5,878 bases of DNA from contig MNYE01000121.1 in assembly GCA_001873005.1 (NCBI GenBank), positions 1 through 5,878 of the forward strand, written 5' to 3'. Shown piece after piece: positions 4,782-5,878 of the stretch. Made by a program: the position numbers and the translations under genes. Position 1 is the stretch's first letter. Every line of letters starts with the position of its first letter. Origin of the DNA: Dehalococcoidia bacterium CG2_30_46_9 (GTDB lineage: Bacteria; Chloroflexota; Dehalococcoidia; GIF9; AB-539-J10). The notes under the pieces are model-generated. The model did no database searches and was not told the DNA's origin. It saw only the letters and a program-made list of their open reading frames with translations.

Positions 4782-5772
4782 GAAGCTGCACGGGAATCAA
4801 CCAATACAAGTGCTGATCCAATATCCAGAGCAAGGGAATAAAAGGTATAAGGCAAGAGGTTAAAATCAATGCGCTGCGGTTGCCAAATTGGTCAGCCCGC
4901 TTGCCCCAGAAATTTAAGGAAAGGAAGGTGGCTAAGGTAGCGCTGGCATTAACAATTTCATAAGTGAAGTAACTGAAACCAAGGTCTTGCAGCATGTACA
5001 CAGCAAAGAAAGGCGCAGCCAGGTTAGTGGCAAAGTTCATTGCGGCTACAAAGAATATGTACCGCTTTATGTTGGAAGATCTTGCCTCACTGAAGAATGT
5101 AGCTATTTTGAAATTCTCCCGCTTTGCCGCCAAAGGTGGCTCATACATCTTCCTCAGGAAGTGCCATGAAACAAACCTGGCCAACATGGCTCCAGCAAAA
5201 AGCAAAGAAAACCCAAGAAACACTTTAGAGGAGAAAAGGTTAAGCACTGCCCCGGCAATAAGAGCAAAGACCAGAGCGACAAGCCCAAGAATTTGGCTAC
5301 GAAATCCAAAATACCTCCCTCTCACCCCAACTGATACCAGCTCAGACATCAGGCTACCCCAGGCTGGATTGCCCAGAGTGCCACTAACGGAGCACAGCGT
5401 AAATAAGGCAATTAGCCACCACGCTTGATGGCTCGTGATAAGATAGGGGATAAGCAAGATAGGTGCCCACATCATTGTTTGGAGGAAGACCATCGGCAAT
5501 ATCACTCGCTTGCGACTTCCCAGCTTATGCACTAGTTCCGGGGTCTTCAGTTGAGCCAGGGCAGCCAAAAGATTAGGGATGCCATTAAGGAGAGCTATTT
5601 GACTTAGTGTAGCTTTGAGGGCTAAAGCAAAAGGGGTAATAAAGTCCTGGGTGAGCCCTGTCATAGCTGACCAAGCCGTCCCATCATAGATGGAATAGCG
5701 TAAACTGCGCCTTACTTTATTGTCTTGAGAACAAGAGTCAATTACTTTCACAGCGGTTCTATCAACTACCAA
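4669..5772 (-). CDS. MFS transporter, C-terminally disrupted (probable pseudogene)
   Basis: The 367-codon frame encodes a major facilitator superfamily membrane protein. Hydrophobic segments correspond to TM1-TM9 and part of TM10: about 40-53, 56-75, 90-111, 117-141, 160-180, 184-206, 238-261, 271-289 and 301-318, then about 323-332. RGRYFGFR (151-158) and GKRADQFGNR (290-299) match the loops after TM4 and TM8. MFS proteins of this type usually have 12 TMs and over 400 residues. After VQLLW (328-332) the frame loses resemblance and ends within an AT-rich repeat, while the +1 frame from 4781 encodes a good TM12 and tail. An internal deletion plus frameshift is therefore likely. The start is a TTG at 5772 (GTG at 5751 is an alternative); neither has a clear Shine-Dalgarno. 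It overlaps the upstream permease gene by 11 bases, suggesting coupled translation. The substrate is unknown. Confidence 0.75.
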   Translation of the reverse strand: MVVDRTAVKVIDSCSQDNKVRRSLRYSIYDGTAWSAMTGLTQDFITPFALALKATLSQIALLNGIPNLLAALAQLKTPELVHKLGSRKRVILPMVFLQTMMWAPILLIPYLITSHQAWWLIALFTLCSVSGTLGNPAWGSLMSELVSVGVRGRYFGFRSQILGLVALVFALIAGAVLNLFSSKVFLGFSLLFAGAMLARFVSWHFLRKMYEPPLAAKRENFKIATFFSEARSSNIKRYIFFVAAMNFATNLAAPFFAVYMLQDLGFSYFTYEIVNASATLATFLSLNFWGKRADQFGNRSALILTSCLIPFIPLLWILDQHLYWLIPVQLLWFNNSYGIYYLWVTSAYSGSHLVANFQGGASRKIKK

Positions 5773-5878
5773 GCTGACCCATGGCGTAGAGGCTCCCGAT
5801 GCTGGCAGCTAGCAATAGTGGAGTTAACACCAATCCCACCTTGAAATACTGCCACGGGGAGATGTCTAGACCTCTCTG
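5762..5878 (-). CDS. C-terminal end of an ion permease (ArsB/SLC13-like), truncated by window edge
   Basis: Reading the minus strand from the window edge gives 38 residues and a TGA at 5762-5764. The fragment contains DISPWQYFKVGLVLTPLLLA followed by SIGSLY. An ISxWxYxKVGLxLT-type amphipathic entry into a final hydrophobic helix is characteristic of the C-terminus of ArsB/NhaD/SLC13-type (IT superfamily) permeases. The stop overlaps the TTG start of the MFS gene by 11 bases, so the two were probably one transcription unit. The start and most of the protein are outside the window. The substrate (anion, arsenite, citrate or Na+/H+) cannot be decided, and a different polytopic transporter remains possible on so short a fragment. 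Confidence 0.58.
   Translation of the reverse strand, partial: QRGLDISPWQYFKVGLVLTPLLLAASIGSLYAMGQLGS

Noticed and set aside
4987..5428. Plus-strand open frames of 60 and 144 codons
   Set aside because: They lie wholly antisense to the hydrophobic MFS frame, have no recognisable motif, and the minus-strand reading shows clear transmembrane periodicity.

Overview
The window appears to come from an anaerobic or microaerophilic bacterium with moderate GC content. The clues are a B12-dependent acyl-CoA mutase, two family III CoA-transferases and two desulforedoxin-like iron proteins. Several kinds of dispersed repeat also occur here, which is common in uncultivated Chloroflexota (Dehalococcoidia-like) or Desulfobacterota genomes. 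No marker gene fixes the phylum, so this placement is tentative.

Layout. 1-1332 (+): the C-terminal part of a methylmalonyl-CoA-mutase-family catalytic subunit, followed 9 nt later by its separate cobalamin-binding small subunit. 1333-1809: a region that looks empty at first but holds two tandem desulforedoxin-like genes of 39 and 46 codons. A good sigma70-type promoter precedes the first, and each is followed directly by a REP-like hairpin. 1810-4402 (+): two adjacent CaiB/BaiF (family III) CoA-transferases. The second keeps the catalytic Asp and the AGP motif; the first has lost both and carries an in-frame GC-rich palindromic insertion of about 120 bp. 4403-4683: two related AT-rich inverted-repeat elements, the second running under the 3' end of the next gene. 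4641-5878 (-): an MFS transporter gene broken near its 3' end by an internal deletion/frameshift, preceded by and overlapping the 3' end of an ion-permease gene that leaves the window.

Working model (inference). The plus-strand genes form a CoA-ester catabolic module: a heteromeric CoA-transferase activates an organic acid and the two-subunit mutase rearranges its carbon skeleton. This logic is known from succinyl-CoA:benzylsuccinate CoA-transferase (BbsEF) and from fumarate-addition pathways. The mutase differs from canonical methylmalonyl-CoA mutase at several otherwise conserved active-site positions, so its substrate is probably not methylmalonyl-CoA. The small iron proteins may supply electrons or oxygen/ROS protection; their link to the module rests on position only.
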